A DNA stretch of 64,000 nucleotides from Sphingomonadaceae bacterium 3R27E2-A (GCA_005503165.1 SCNT01000006.1:62001-126000), one strand, 5' to 3'; counted from the first letter of the stretch, positions 47,901-55,859 are shown. The notes: generated by a model not told the origin, from the letters alone. Translations and numbers: made by a program.

Positions 47901-48212
47901 CTCGCGGTGTCGGGCACCGTCGCCCTCGGTCTCGATTTCGGCGGCACCGACGAATATGACGGCTGGACGCGCTTCGAGATTGAGGGCGGCCGCCGCCAGA
48001 TCGTCGGCGGTTCGCTCGGCACGACGACGGCATCGTTCAAGGACGGCACCCCGTTCACCCTCACCCCTGATGATCGCACGAGCGGCTGGGTCGGCCGCCT
48101 CCGCGGGATCGCCGGCAACTCTGCATTCCAGGTTGGCGGCGAACTCTCCGCGGAAGAACAGCAAAGCCATGTGGCTTGGTCTTTCCGTGCGAGCCTCAAG
48201 GTCGGTCTCTAA
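45000..48212 (+). CDS. Large autotransporter (type Va) adhesin-like protein
   Basis: A 1070-residue protein. A signal peptide (MRKTLLASTCLVAVIATPAFA) opens it, followed by a long passenger of parallel beta-helix repeats (INNSG-, NAGKIDA-, ENSGTISA-type) to about residue 720, and a C-terminal autotransporter beta-barrel from about 790 (GYWINQAVWGTSKS to SLKVGL). Two acidic inserts, at about residues 116 and 280, have the D-x-D-x-D-G form of calcium-binding loops. AGAGGA precedes the ATG at 45000; the open frame further upstream is noise. Function as adhesin or surface factor is inferred. Confidence 0.88.
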   Translation: MRKTLLASTCLVAVIATPAFAETVIGNALTTPIRSSTVNGGTAPDDSRLAASGSIKPTSGTAVTIDSNHKFVNEGTIQITNSDGSKGIVANGGVTSNITNTASGKIIVDESYAPTDIDNDGDIDGAFAIGSNRVGIETLGAFTGNVVNSGAITVEGNDSAGIRLGGPLTGNFTNDGTIAVLGDRALGVGIQDVTGNVRLAGTIQATGLDATAARVSGNITGSLVVQGNLTSTGYRFTTPPADPSKLDADDLLNGGPALSIEGNVTGGVIFAVPPRDSSTTDNDEDKDGIEDAKEGSAVVRSFGSAPAVRIGAAGRDVAIGAVPGTGTGFGVIVDGTILGNGLYAGKNATAMQIGGLGGNVNIAGGVAIGSAGLVSAISNGASATAIQIGAGTTLGEIRNAGKIDAQGGNAATAITTGIVVLAGGNVGLIRNSGTIAAKAAGDNGTARGIVDLSGTVGTIENSGTISATGALGTSDRNIAIDLSSNLGGASVKQTAVASGIAAPAIIGDVRFGVGNDLIDIADGSMKGDAFFGTGNNTLALSGDGTFDGTATFGGGNDIMTLTGTSKFGGVADFGGGSDSLTIGGTSMFSARLANSQGLAVAVNGGTFDVVGAATISSLTATNKGVLGVTLDGGNTGTAIQVTGNASFGAESKLALRLTSLDDAEGQHVVLTAGTLTGANNLTTTSTLLPFLYKGTLTSTATQLIVDVSRKSVTELGLNRSEGGAFNAVIDALSTDEDIEQVFLDITNGEQFKAQLGQMLPEHEGGVFETVTTGSRALARYLTDPNAPFQDQGKWGYWINQAVWGTSKSIGDTAGYDVTGWGVSLGAEIKTDLGNFGGSIGYLSGKDGNKANANEVSSSQFEGALHWRLRSNNILASARVSGAPVSFKGTRLFQAENGAEDINETMRAKWDGTLWSAAGSVAYDTRLGGISFRPAVAVDYYKLQEDGYTETGGGDALDLTVLSRDSDELAVSGTVALGLDFGGTDEYDGWTRFEIEGGRRQIVGGSLGTTTASFKDGTPFTLTPDDRTSGWVGRLRGIAGNSAFQVGGELSAEEQQSHVAWSFRASLKVGL

Positions 48213-48235
48213 GCCCCCAGGACCGGCCTTGTCCC

Positions 48236-48279
48236 GGCAAGGGGGAAGCACCCACCCCACCCTCCGCTTCCCCCTTGCC
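48236..48279 (+). terminator. Hairpin after the autotransporter gene
   Basis: A perfect 13-bp stem (48236-48248 with 48267-48279; GGCAAGGGGGAAG and its complement) with an 18-base loop starts 24 bases after the stop codon. Only a weak T content follows (CTTAATTCTG), so termination may be partial or factor-assisted. Confidence 0.55.
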
Positions 48280-48486
48280 CTTAATTCTGACGAACGAACG
48301 AGGATCATGATTGCCGCCACCGCCCTCTTCCCTCACCCCCGCGAGCATCGCGTCGATGCGGGAGAGGCCATGCCGCGGTTGCGCGCCGCGCTGGGGGCGC
48401 TATATGACGGCCCCGCCAGGGGGATGTGGGGCACCGGCGAGGCAGGTGCCGAAAAGCAGCAAATGGCGTTCCGAATCAATCGAACC

Positions 48487-49008
48487 ATGACAGAGGCGAC
48501 CGACGCACCGCAGCCCATGCAGGGCATCGAGGGGGTATTGCTCGCCAACCGAGCGCGCATCATCCGCTTCCTCGAGGTGCGCGGTGCGGGCGCGGGGGCC
48601 GAGGATCTGTTCCAGGACCTGTGGATGCGGCTCACCGATCGCCGCACCGGGCCGATCGCCGATCCGCTTTCCTATGTCATGCGCGCCGCGAACAATCTGA
48701 TGCTCGACCGCTATCGCTCGGCGCGCCAAAGCGAGCTGCGCGACAAGGCATGGGGCGAAAATGCCGCCACCGAAGCGCCTTCCGCCGAAGCCACGCTCAT
48801 CTCGCGCCAGCAGCTCGAACAGGTCGAAGCAGCGATCGAGGCGACGGGGACGCGCCCCGCGCGCATCTTCCGCCGCTTTCGCGTCGACGGCATCGCCCAG
48901 CGCGACATCGCCGCCGAGCAGGGCGTCAGCCTCAGCACCGTCGAGGCCGACCTGCGCAAGGTCTATGCCGCGCTCGCCGCGATCAGGAGGCAGTTCGATG
49001 CATCCTGA
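48487..49008 (+). CDS. ECF sigma factor (FecI-like)
   Basis: About 173 residues with sigma-2 (AEDLFQDLWMRLTDR, DPLSYVMRAANNLMLDRYRS) and sigma-4 (IFRRFRVDGIAQRDIAAEQG, VSLSTVEADLRKVYAAL). This is the FecI group, activated through FecR and a TonB receptor, both encoded immediately downstream. The ATG at 48487 is preferred; 48463 is an alternative, and the far longer open frame into the autotransporter gene is not coding. No autoregulatory promoter could be named from sequence alone. Confidence 0.88.
   Translation: MTEATDAPQPMQGIEGVLLANRARIIRFLEVRGAGAGAEDLFQDLWMRLTDRRTGPIADPLSYVMRAANNLMLDRYRSARQSELRDKAWGENAATEAPSAEATLISRQQLEQVEAAIEATGTRPARIFRRFRVDGIAQRDIAAEQGVSLSTVEADLRKVYAALAAIRRQFDAS
48985..48990 (+). 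promoter_or_regulatory. Shine-Dalgarno of fecR
   Basis: AGGAGG, inside the sigma factor coding region, lies 7 bases before ATG 48998. It decides the FecR start, which precedes the second in-frame ATG (49016), and sets an 11-base overlap with the sigma gene. Confidence 0.85.
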
Positions 49009-49933
49009 CACCGCCATGATCGAAGCGCGCGCGATCGACTGGGTCATCGCCCAGCGCGACCCCGAATTCGCCGACTGGGACGCTTTTACCGACTGGCTCG
49101 CCGAGGACCCGGCGCACGCCGAGGCCTATGACGCCGTCGCTTTGCTCGATGCCGATCTCGAAGCGCTGCCCGTCCGGCCTGCGGCGCCCGTCGCGGCCAA
49201 CGCCGAAGAACCCCGCGGCCGCCCGTCGCGCCGCGCGTGGTTCGGTGGGGCAATCGCCGCCGCGCTCGTCGCCGCGATCACCGTGCCCAATATCGCCCTG
49301 TTCGACGATCCGAACCGCATCCAGACCGCGCCGGGCGAGCACCGCACGCTCGAACTCGCCGACGGGTCGCGGATCGAGATCAACGGCGGCTCGGTGATTA
49401 CGCTCGACGAAGAGCGTCCGCGCTTTGCCAAGCTCGAAAGCGGCGAGGCGATGTTCCACGTCGTCCACCGCGAATCCGATCCCTTTGTGGTCGAAACGGG
49501 CGGCGCGCGGCTCGTCGACCTTGGCACCGCCTTCAACGTCGTGCGGCGCAACCGCGCGACGAGCGTCGCGGTGTCCGAAGGCATCGTCGTCTACAACCCG
49601 CACCGCGACAATGTGCGCATAGTCGCCGGCGAAGGCATCGAAGCGCGCGACGGAGACAAGAAGGCGCCGGTGGTACGCAGGCTCGACAGCAGCACGATCG
49701 GCGGCTGGCGCAGCGGCCAGCTCGTCTACGCCGATACGCCACTGGGCGTGGTCGCGGGCGACCTCGGTCGCACGGCCGGCATTTCGGTCAGCGTCGCGCC
49801 CGAAGCCGCGGACCTGCCCTTCCGTGGCGCGCTTGTGATCGGCGCCGACAAGGCGCGCGCCGTCGCCGACCTCGCCGCGCTGTCGGGCACGCGCGCCGAA
49901 CGCCGCGGCGACGGCTGGGTGCTCACGCGCTGA
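48998..49933 (+). CDS. FecR-type anti-sigma regulator
   Basis: A 311-residue inner-membrane protein. The cytoplasmic N-terminal DUF4880 part (AIDWVIAQRDPEFADWDAF) binds the sigma factor, a transmembrane helix lies at about 79-100, and the periplasmic FecR domain (GEHRTLELADGSRIEINGGS, LESGEAMFHV, VVETGGARLVDLGTAFNV) is followed by a C-terminal STN-like part (DTPLGVVAGDLGRT). It transmits the signal from the TonB receptor to the ECF sigma. Only 2 bases separate it from the receptor gene. Confidence 0.92.
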   Translation: MHPDTAMIEARAIDWVIAQRDPEFADWDAFTDWLAEDPAHAEAYDAVALLDADLEALPVRPAAPVAANAEEPRGRPSRRAWFGGAIAAALVAAITVPNIALFDDPNRIQTAPGEHRTLELADGSRIEINGGSVITLDEERPRFAKLESGEAMFHVVHRESDPFVVETGGARLVDLGTAFNVVRRNRATSVAVSEGIVVYNPHRDNVRIVAGEGIEARDGDKKAPVVRRLDSSTIGGWRSGQLVYADTPLGVVAGDLGRTAGISVSVAPEAADLPFRGALVIGADKARAVADLAALSGTRAERRGDGWVLTR

Positions 49934-49935
49934 CG

Positions 49936-52383
49936 ATGCAGCGCAGCCTGCCTCTCGCCGCCGCGATCGCGATGCTCGCCGTCCCCGCCGTGGCGCAGGC
50001 GGCCGACGAGCGCGCGTTCGACGTGCCCAAAGGCAATTTGTCGACCAGCCTGCCCCTGCTCAGCCGCCAGGGCGGGGTCAGCATCAGCGTTGCCGACGCG
50101 GGCCTGTGGGGCAATCGCGGCAAGAAGGTCCGCGGACGAATGAGCGTCGAGGAGGCGATCCACCGCATGCTCGCGGGTTCGGACGCGCGCGCGGTGCGCG
50201 TCAGCGCGACAAGCTGGCGCATCGAGCGCCGCCCGCCGCCTCCGAAGGTCGCGCGCCGCGCCACCTCGCCGCCAAAGCCGCCGCCACCCAGAGCGCGCGA
50301 GCCCGACAATCTCGTCGCCGGGCCCGATGACGAGATCATCGTCACCGCCTCGAAAACCGACATTCCCTACGCGAGCTTTGCGGGCGTCGCCACCGTGCTG
50401 GATGGCGGCGATTTGGCGTTCGGCGGCGAGCGCGGGATGGAATCGATCCTGTCCAGGATGGCCACCGTCTCCTCGACCCATCTGGGTTCGGGGCGCAACA
50501 AACTGTTCATCCGCGGCATCGCCGATTCCAGCTTCACCGGCCCGACGCAGTCGACCGTCGGTCAATATCTCGGCGACATCCGCCTCAGCTACAACGCGCC
50601 CGACCCCGATCTCCGCCTCTACGACATCCAGAATGTCGAGGTGCTCGAAGGCCCGCAGGGCACGCTCTACGGCGCGGGCTCGCTCGGCGGCATCATCCGC
50701 GCGGTCCCCAACGCCCCCGATCCCTATCGCCAGACGGTGCAGGCGATCGCCGGCGTGTCGGTCACCCAGCATGGCGATCCGGGAGGCGATCTCGGCGCGA
50801 TCGTCAACCTGCCCGTCGGCGACGGCGGCCATGCGTTACGCCTCGTCGGCTATATGGTCAGCGACGGCGGCTATATCGACAATCCGATGCTCGGCCAGAA
50901 CGACGTCAACCGCGTCGACGTCCGCGGCGGCCGCAGCACCTTCCGCTTCGATGCGGGGAACGACTGGACGATCGATCTCGGCGGCGTATACCAGACGATC
51001 AAGTCGCAGGACGCGCAATATGCCGACAAGAATGCGCCGCCGCTGATCCGCAATTCGATGGTCGAACAAAATGCCAAGGCGAAATACGGCCTCGGCACGG
51101 TCGTCGTGATGAAGCAGTGGGACGGGCTGTTCTTCCAGTCGTCGAACGCCTTCGTAAGCCACCGCCTGTTCGAACGCTTCGACGCCAGCAAACCCAATGA
51201 TCCGCCGCGCATCCTCGACCAGCGCAACGCGACGCGCATGTTCGTCAGCGAAACGCGGCTCTCACGGCCGTTCGAAGACGGGCTCGGCTGGGTTGTCGGT
51301 ATAAGCCTGCTCGACAACCGCACCCGCCAGAGCCGCGAGATCGGCGACGCCTTCGTCCAGATGCCGCTCACCGGCGTGTCGAACCGCATCACCGAAATCA
51401 CCGGCTATGGCGAGGCGACGGTCGAGCTGATGCCGAATTTTGTTGCCGCGGGCGGCCTTCGCCTGTCGCACGCGCGCCTCGACGGTGCCGGGCGCGATGT
51501 CCCGCTCGACGTTGCGTTTGCGGGCCGCGCCGAGACCGCGCACCGGTCGGAAACCGACATCCTCCCCTCGGCCTCGCTGCTCGCCAAGCCGATGCGCGAC
51601 GTGACGCTCTATATCCGCTACCAGGAGGGTTTCCGCCCCGGCGGGCTCGCGGTCGACAATAATTTCGTCCGCCGCTTCCGTAACGACCAGGTCCAGACGC
51701 TCGAGGCAGGGGTGCGCTTCGGCGAAAAGGGCTGGACCCCCTTCGACGCCAGCCTGTCGGTCTCGCACAGCCGCTGGCGCGACATCCAGGCCGATTTCAT
51801 CGACACCAACGGCTTTCCGACCACCGCCAATATCGGCGATGGTCGGATCACCAGCGTCACTGGCGCCTTTGCGGTGCGCCCCATCCCCGAACTGTCGTTC
51901 GAACTGGGTGGAGTGTACAATCACAGCCGCGTGACAGAGCTCTTCTCGGGCGAATTGCGCACGATCGCGGTCCGCGCTGCCGCTGCGGGCGGCGACGTCG
52001 GGATCACCATCCCGCAGCAGCAACTGCTCGAACGCCTCGGGCAGATTCCGAATGTTGCCAAATATGCGGTGCGAGGATCATTCAATTATGCCGCGCCGAT
52101 GGGCGGCGAGGATTTGCGGATCAATGGCTGGGCCAATTACATCGGCCCATCGCGGCTCGGCATCGGTCCGATCCTCGGCGAGGGTCAGGGCAAATATGTC
52201 GATTCGGGGCTCGCGGTGCGGATCGGCAACCACCGCCGCGGCCTTTCTTTGACATTGACGAACCTGTTCGACGCCCGCGGCAACCGTTTCGCCCTCGGCA
52301 CGCCTTTCGTCGAGGGGAGCGCGGGCTATTTGACGCCGCTACGGCCGCGAACGCTCAGGGTCGCGATCGATCTGTCCTACTGA
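49936..52383 (+). CDS. TonB-dependent receptor with STN signalling domain
   Basis: An 815-residue outer-membrane receptor. After the signal peptide (ending VAQAA) comes an STN/secretin-like domain (AFDVPKGNLSTSLPLLSRQG, to about residue 105), a proline/arginine linker, a TonB box near residue 132 (DEIIVTASK), a plug (VEVLEGPQGTLYGAGSLGGI) and a 22-strand barrel. The STN domain marks it as a transducer acting on the FecR upstream. The ligand is not evident; it could be a siderophore, haem or another nutrient. The ATG follows FecR by 2 bases. Confidence 0.92.
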   Translation: MQRSLPLAAAIAMLAVPAVAQAADERAFDVPKGNLSTSLPLLSRQGGVSISVADAGLWGNRGKKVRGRMSVEEAIHRMLAGSDARAVRVSATSWRIERRPPPPKVARRATSPPKPPPPRAREPDNLVAGPDDEIIVTASKTDIPYASFAGVATVLDGGDLAFGGERGMESILSRMATVSSTHLGSGRNKLFIRGIADSSFTGPTQSTVGQYLGDIRLSYNAPDPDLRLYDIQNVEVLEGPQGTLYGAGSLGGIIRAVPNAPDPYRQTVQAIAGVSVTQHGDPGGDLGAIVNLPVGDGGHALRLVGYMVSDGGYIDNPMLGQNDVNRVDVRGGRSTFRFDAGNDWTIDLGGVYQTIKSQDAQYADKNAPPLIRNSMVEQNAKAKYGLGTVVVMKQWDGLFFQSSNAFVSHRLFERFDASKPNDPPRILDQRNATRMFVSETRLSRPFEDGLGWVVGISLLDNRTRQSREIGDAFVQMPLTGVSNRITEITGYGEATVELMPNFVAAGGLRLSHARLDGAGRDVPLDVAFAGRAETAHRSETDILPSASLLAKPMRDVTLYIRYQEGFRPGGLAVDNNFVRRFRNDQVQTLEAGVRFGEKGWTPFDASLSVSHSRWRDIQADFIDTNGFPTTANIGDGRITSVTGAFAVRPIPELSFELGGVYNHSRVTELFSGELRTIAVRAAAAGGDVGITIPQQQLLERLGQIPNVAKYAVRGSFNYAAPMGGEDLRINGWANYIGPSRLGIGPILGEGQGKYVDSGLAVRIGNHRRGLSLTLTNLFDARGNRFALGTPFVEGSAGYLTPLRPRTLRVAIDLSY

Positions 52384-52406
52384 GCGGTTTGCCCACGCCA
52401 TCGCGC

Positions 52407-53201
52407 TCAGCGCGCGACGGACTTCATCCGCTGCACGACGTCCTCATCGCGAATGCGGCGCCAGCGCGCCTCCACCACGCTGTGGATGCCGAACAGGAAG
52501 AGGCCAGCCGCAACCGGGATATAGAGCGCCGCATGTTCGGTCAGCGCCGAAAGCGCGCCGCCCAAACCCTTAACTTCGCCTGCATTTCCGAACCAGCCCG
52601 CGCGAACCAGCGAATAACCGATAATCGCGAACACGATGGCGCGCGCCGCCAGACCAGCACGGCCCACAGGAACCACCCACGCCGGCGCCTCTCTCGATAC
52701 ACCCTTCATGAAATCGGTGGTCCATGCCTTCGTGGCCTGGTGCAACGCGGCGGCCAGAAAGCCGAGCCCGATCGCACCGAGAAGCGTGCCGCCGAGCGGC
52801 AATTCGAGCAGCATGCCGGCCGCTTCCTCCTCGCGGTTCCCCTGACCGCCTGCATGGCCCGCTGGAAGCCGGGCCGCAGCCCACGCCAGCACGAAATGCG
52901 CCAGCCCACTGGCACCATAGCCGATCCGGATGGCGACTCCCTTCGTATCGCTGCCTTTGCCCTCGCTATCCAGCGCCGCGCCATAGAGGCGATAGGCACC
53001 GTAAAAGGCCAGCCCAAGCGCAAGCAGGATCAGCAATATCGACCCGCCAGGCATGTCGAGCACCGAGCGAAATACGCCCTGCGGAGTGGCGTCCGACGCG
53101 CCTGCGCTCGTCAGCGCGATACAGGCCAATAGGCAATAGACGATGCCTCGCGCCAGCCACCCGGCGCGGGCGAAAGTTTCCAGGCGCCTCAATCTGTTCA
53201 T
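52407..53201 (-). CDS. DUF1206 membrane protein
   Basis: A 264-residue protein with six hydrophobic helices arranged as three pairs of similar units: ARAGWLARGIVYCLLACIAL, RIGYGASGLAHFVLAWAA, and GRAGLAARAIVFAIIGYSLV. The repeated GxxAR-x-I/V-x-x-Y pattern is the DUF1206 signature. Function unknown. It is convergent with the TonB receptor; 24 bases separate the two stops, with a weak 7-bp palindrome (CTGAGCG/CGCTCAG). Confidence 0.8.
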   Translation of the reverse strand: MNRLRRLETFARAGWLARGIVYCLLACIALTSAGASDATPQGVFRSVLDMPGGSILLILLALGLAFYGAYRLYGAALDSEGKGSDTKGVAIRIGYGASGLAHFVLAWAAARLPAGHAGGQGNREEEAAGMLLELPLGGTLLGAIGLGFLAAALHQATKAWTTDFMKGVSREAPAWVVPVGRAGLAARAIVFAIIGYSLVRAGWFGNAGEVKGLGGALSALTEHAALYIPVAAGLFLFGIHSVVEARWRRIRDEDVVQRMKSVAR

Positions 53202-53229
53202 GACGCTTGCTCCCGTTGCGGCAACAAGC

Positions 53230-53275
53230 GAACGCCCAGCCGCAACGGCAGTTCCGCCGTTGTGGTTGGGCGTTC
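53230..53275. repeat. Long hairpin between acyl-CoA dehydrogenase and DUF1206 gene
   Basis: Arms 53230-53249 and 53256-53275 pair over 20 positions around a 6-base loop. In + strand RNA all pairs form, two of them G-U; in - strand RNA the same two become A-C mismatches. No T tract follows on either strand. It could be a terminator for the - strand gene or a structured antisense element. Confidence 0.6.
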
Positions 53276-53297
53276 AAGCCATAGGTCGGAGCACGGG

Positions 53298-54437
53298 CTA
53301 TTCGGCGAGCGTCAGCGCCTCGTAACGCTCCATATGGAAATCGGCGCTGCCGAACTGGCCCTCGATCATCGTCGCGCGCTTGAAATAATGGCCGATCGCC
53401 AGCTCCTGGGTGATGCCGATGCCGCCGTGCGTCTGGATCGCATTCTGGCCGACGAAGTTGGCGCCGCGCGCGACCTTGTTCTTCGCCGCTGACACCGCCG
53501 CCTTGCGCTCGTTCGCAGGCAGGCCGAGCTTCAGCGTGCCCATGATCGTCATCGATCGCGCCTGCTCGACCTCCATGAACATGTCGACCATGCGGTGCTG
53601 CAGCACCTGGAACTTGGCGATCGGCACGCCGAACTGCTTGCGCTGCTGCGTATATTCCAGTGTGCCTTCGTGCAGTTTCTGCATCACGCCGGTCGCTTCG
53701 GCGCACACTGCGATCGTCGCCTCATCGACGATCTGCTCGATCAGCGCCAGTCCCTCGCCCTCGCCGCCCAGCAGCGCGTCGGCAGGGATCGCGACATTCT
53801 CGAAATAGATTTCAGATGCGCGGCTGCCATCCACCGTCGGATAGTCGCGGCGCACGATGCCCGGCAGATTGGCGTCGATCAGGAACAGCGACACGCCATC
53901 CCTGTCGCGCTGGCCGCCGCCGGTACGCGCGGTCACGAGCAGATGCGTCGCCCATGGCGCGGCATAGACGACGCCCTTGTGGCCGCTGAGCACATAGCCT
54001 TCGCTGTCCTTCTTCGCGCTGGTGCGCAGATTGGCCAGGTCGTAGCGGCCCTGCGGCTCGGCATAGGCGAAGGCGACGATGACGTTGCCGGCGATGATCT
54101 CCGGGATGAACTTGTCGGCCTGCGCCCCGCCGACCGCCTTCAACGCGCCCCCCGCGATGACTACGGTCGGTAGGTACGGCTCGATGCCGAGCACCTTGCC
54201 GAGCTCCTCCATGATGATCGCATTTTCGAGCGCGCCCCCGCCGAGGCCGCCATGCTCTTCGGCGAACGACGCGCCGAGCATACCCAGTTCCTGCGCCAGC
54301 GCGGTCCAGATCGCCGGATCGCGGCCCTCGTCGCTCGCGATGAACTTCTGGCGCGTCTCGAAATCATAGGTGTCGGCGAGGAAGCGGGCCAGCGTGTCGC
54401 GGATCATGTCCTGCGTTTCGGTGTAGGTGAAATCCAT
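53298..54437 (-). CDS. Acyl-CoA dehydrogenase (subunit-like, first of pair)
   Basis: A 379-residue flavin acyl-CoA dehydrogenase. The N-terminal helical domain (FTYTETQDMIRDTLARFLAD), FAYAEPQGRYD and LIDANLPGI middle domain and the C-terminal QTHGGIGITQELAIGHYFKR define the family. The usual YGGSxEIQ motif is replaced at the C-terminus, which suggests a distinct subgroup, often found next to a second dehydrogenase as heteromer. It probably acts on side chains or branched acyl-CoAs. It follows the second dehydrogenase on the - strand with a 106-base gap holding inverted repeats. Confidence 0.87.
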   Translation of the reverse strand: MDFTYTETQDMIRDTLARFLADTYDFETRQKFIASDEGRDPAIWTALAQELGMLGASFAEEHGGLGGGALENAIIMEELGKVLGIEPYLPTVVIAGGALKAVGGAQADKFIPEIIAGNVIVAFAYAEPQGRYDLANLRTSAKKDSEGYVLSGHKGVVYAAPWATHLLVTARTGGGQRDRDGVSLFLIDANLPGIVRRDYPTVDGSRASEIYFENVAIPADALLGGEGEGLALIEQIVDEATIAVCAEATGVMQKLHEGTLEYTQQRKQFGVPIAKFQVLQHRMVDMFMEVEQARSMTIMGTLKLGLPANERKAAVSAAKNKVARGANFVGQNAIQTHGGIGITQELAIGHYFKRATMIEGQFGSADFHMERYEALTLAE

Positions 54438-54447
54438 CTTGTATCCC

Positions 54448-54537
54448 CGTCGCCCCCGCAAAGGCGGGGGCCGCTGTAAATTTATGTTGCGGTGCTGCGT
54501 AAGGCCGATCGCGGCCCCCGCCATGGCGGGGGCAACG
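54448..54537. repeat. Inverted pair of GC palindromes (REPIN-like)
   Basis: Two 27-base elements, 54448-54474 and 54511-54537, are inverted copies of each other with 3 mismatches. Each is itself a hairpin (CCCCCGC-AAAG-GCGGGGG; the palindrome GCCCCCGCCATGGCGGGGGC). The 36-base centre is AT-richer. This is the arrangement of a REP doublet in the gap between the two dehydrogenase genes. Confidence 0.75.
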
Positions 54538-54543
54538 CATGCG

Positions 54544-55737
54544 TCAGAGCCCCAGAACCATCTTCGCGATGATGTTGCGCTGGATCTCGTTCGACCCGCC
54601 GTAAATCGTCGTCTTGCGGACGTTGAAATAGGTCGGCGCGGCGCGATGCGCATAGTCGGGCCCGATCGGATGCTCGTTGTCGCCCTCTCCGAAACCCCTG
54701 AAATAGGGCGCGCCATAATGGCCCACGGCCTCCAGCGTCAGTTCGGTCAGCCGCTGCTGGATTTCCGAGCCCTTGATCTTGAGCAGGCTCGATTCCGGCC
54801 CCGGTCCGCGTCCGGCGTTGGGGCCTGCCAGGCTGCGCAGCTCGGTGAATTCGAGCGCGGTCAGATCGACTTCGAGCTCGGCGATCTTGCGCTTGAAGAA
54901 GGCGTTCTGGATCAGCGGCTTGTCGCCGTCGAGTTCGGTGCGGGCGATCGCCTTGACCTTCTCAACCCCGCGCTTGGACGCCGCGACGCCGGCAATGCCG
55001 GTGCGTTCGTGCGCGAGCAGGAACTTGGCGCAGGTCCAGCCCTTATTTTCTTCATAGACCCGTTGCGACTGCGGTACGCGAACATCCTCCAGCCACACCT
55101 CGTTGACCTCATGCTCGCCGCCCAGCGTGATGATCGGGCGCACGGTGATCCCCGGGGACTTCATATCGATGAGGAGAAAGCTGATGCCTTCCTGCTGCTT
55201 GGCGTCCTTGTCGGTGCGCACCAGGAAAAAGCCCCAGTCGGCGTGCTGTGCCATCGTCGTCCAGGTCTTCTGACCGTTGACGATGTAATCGTCGCCGTCC
55301 GGCACCGCGACGGTGCGCAGACTGGCAAGATCGGACCCTGCGCCGGGCTCCGAATAGCCCTGGCACCACCAATCCTCGCCCGACAGGATGCGCGGGAGGA
55401 AATAGGCTTTCTGTTCGGGCGTTCCGAAGGTGTAGATCACGGGGCCGACCATCGCGAGCCCGAAGGGCATCAGCCGGATGCAGTCGGCGCGCGCGGTTTC
55501 CTCGGAGAAAATGAAGCGCTGCGTCGGGGTCCAGCCGGTGCCGCCATATTCGACCGGCCACGCGGGCGCGACCCAGCCCTTCTTGTGGAGCACCTTGTGC
55601 CAGGCGAGAAAATCCTCCTTGGACAGTTCCTCGCCCTCGTCCTGCTTGCCGCGCAGTTCTTCGGGGTAATTTTCGGCAATGAAGGTCCGGACTTCCTGCT
55701 GGAAGGCCAGGTCTTCGGGGCTGAACTCCATGTCCAT
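54544..55737 (-). CDS. Acyl-CoA dehydrogenase (second of pair)
   Basis: A 397-residue acyl-CoA dehydrogenase with canonical motifs: YGGTGWTPTQRFIFSEETAR, QGYSEPGAGSDLASL (FAD/substrate), TWTTMAQHADW and the C-terminal TIYGGSNEIQRNIIAKMVLGL-type end. Oxidises acyl-CoA to enoyl-CoA with electrons passed to ETF. The ATG at 55737 has GGGAGA 7 bases upstream. It is first in the - strand pair; a TTACGTAA palindrome lies about 50 bases upstream and may be a regulator site. Confidence 0.92.
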   Translation of the reverse strand: MDMEFSPEDLAFQQEVRTFIAENYPEELRGKQDEGEELSKEDFLAWHKVLHKKGWVAPAWPVEYGGTGWTPTQRFIFSEETARADCIRLMPFGLAMVGPVIYTFGTPEQKAYFLPRILSGEDWWCQGYSEPGAGSDLASLRTVAVPDGDDYIVNGQKTWTTMAQHADWGFFLVRTDKDAKQQEGISFLLIDMKSPGITVRPIITLGGEHEVNEVWLEDVRVPQSQRVYEENKGWTCAKFLLAHERTGIAGVAASKRGVEKVKAIARTELDGDKPLIQNAFFKRKIAELEVDLTALEFTELRSLAGPNAGRGPGPESSLLKIKGSEIQQRLTELTLEAVGHYGAPYFRGFGEGDNEHPIGPDYAHRAAPTYFNVRKTTIYGGSNEIQRNIIAKMVLGL

Positions 55738-55783
55738 TCTGATTCTCCCAAGGGCTGTGCCGGGCTTATAGGACCGGTTCACG

Positions 55784-55799
55784 CTTACGTAAAGGTAAG
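55784..55799. promoter_or_regulatory. Candidate operator upstream of the acyl-CoA dehydrogenase
   Basis: CTTAC-GTAAAG-GTAAG (55784-55799) contains the perfect palindrome TTACGTAA at 55785-55792. ACGTAAA-type sites are known for regulators of acyl-CoA metabolism, but no regulator gene is adjacent, so the assignment is tentative. Confidence 0.3.
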
Positions 55800-55859
55800 T
55801 TGTATTTTGCTACGCTTTAAGCCGCAGCTTCGCCAACTTCCGCGCCCTTGTCCAGCGCC

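Noticed and set aside
44997..48320. An 1107-codon - strand frame opposite the autotransporter
   Set aside because: The repetitive Ala/Asp/Arg/Gly composition mirrors the beta-helix repeats on the other strand; no domain or start signal supports it.
47956..48486. Upstream extension of the ECF sigma frame
   Set aside because: It overlaps the autotransporter barrel and lacks homology; sigma-2 begins after 48487.
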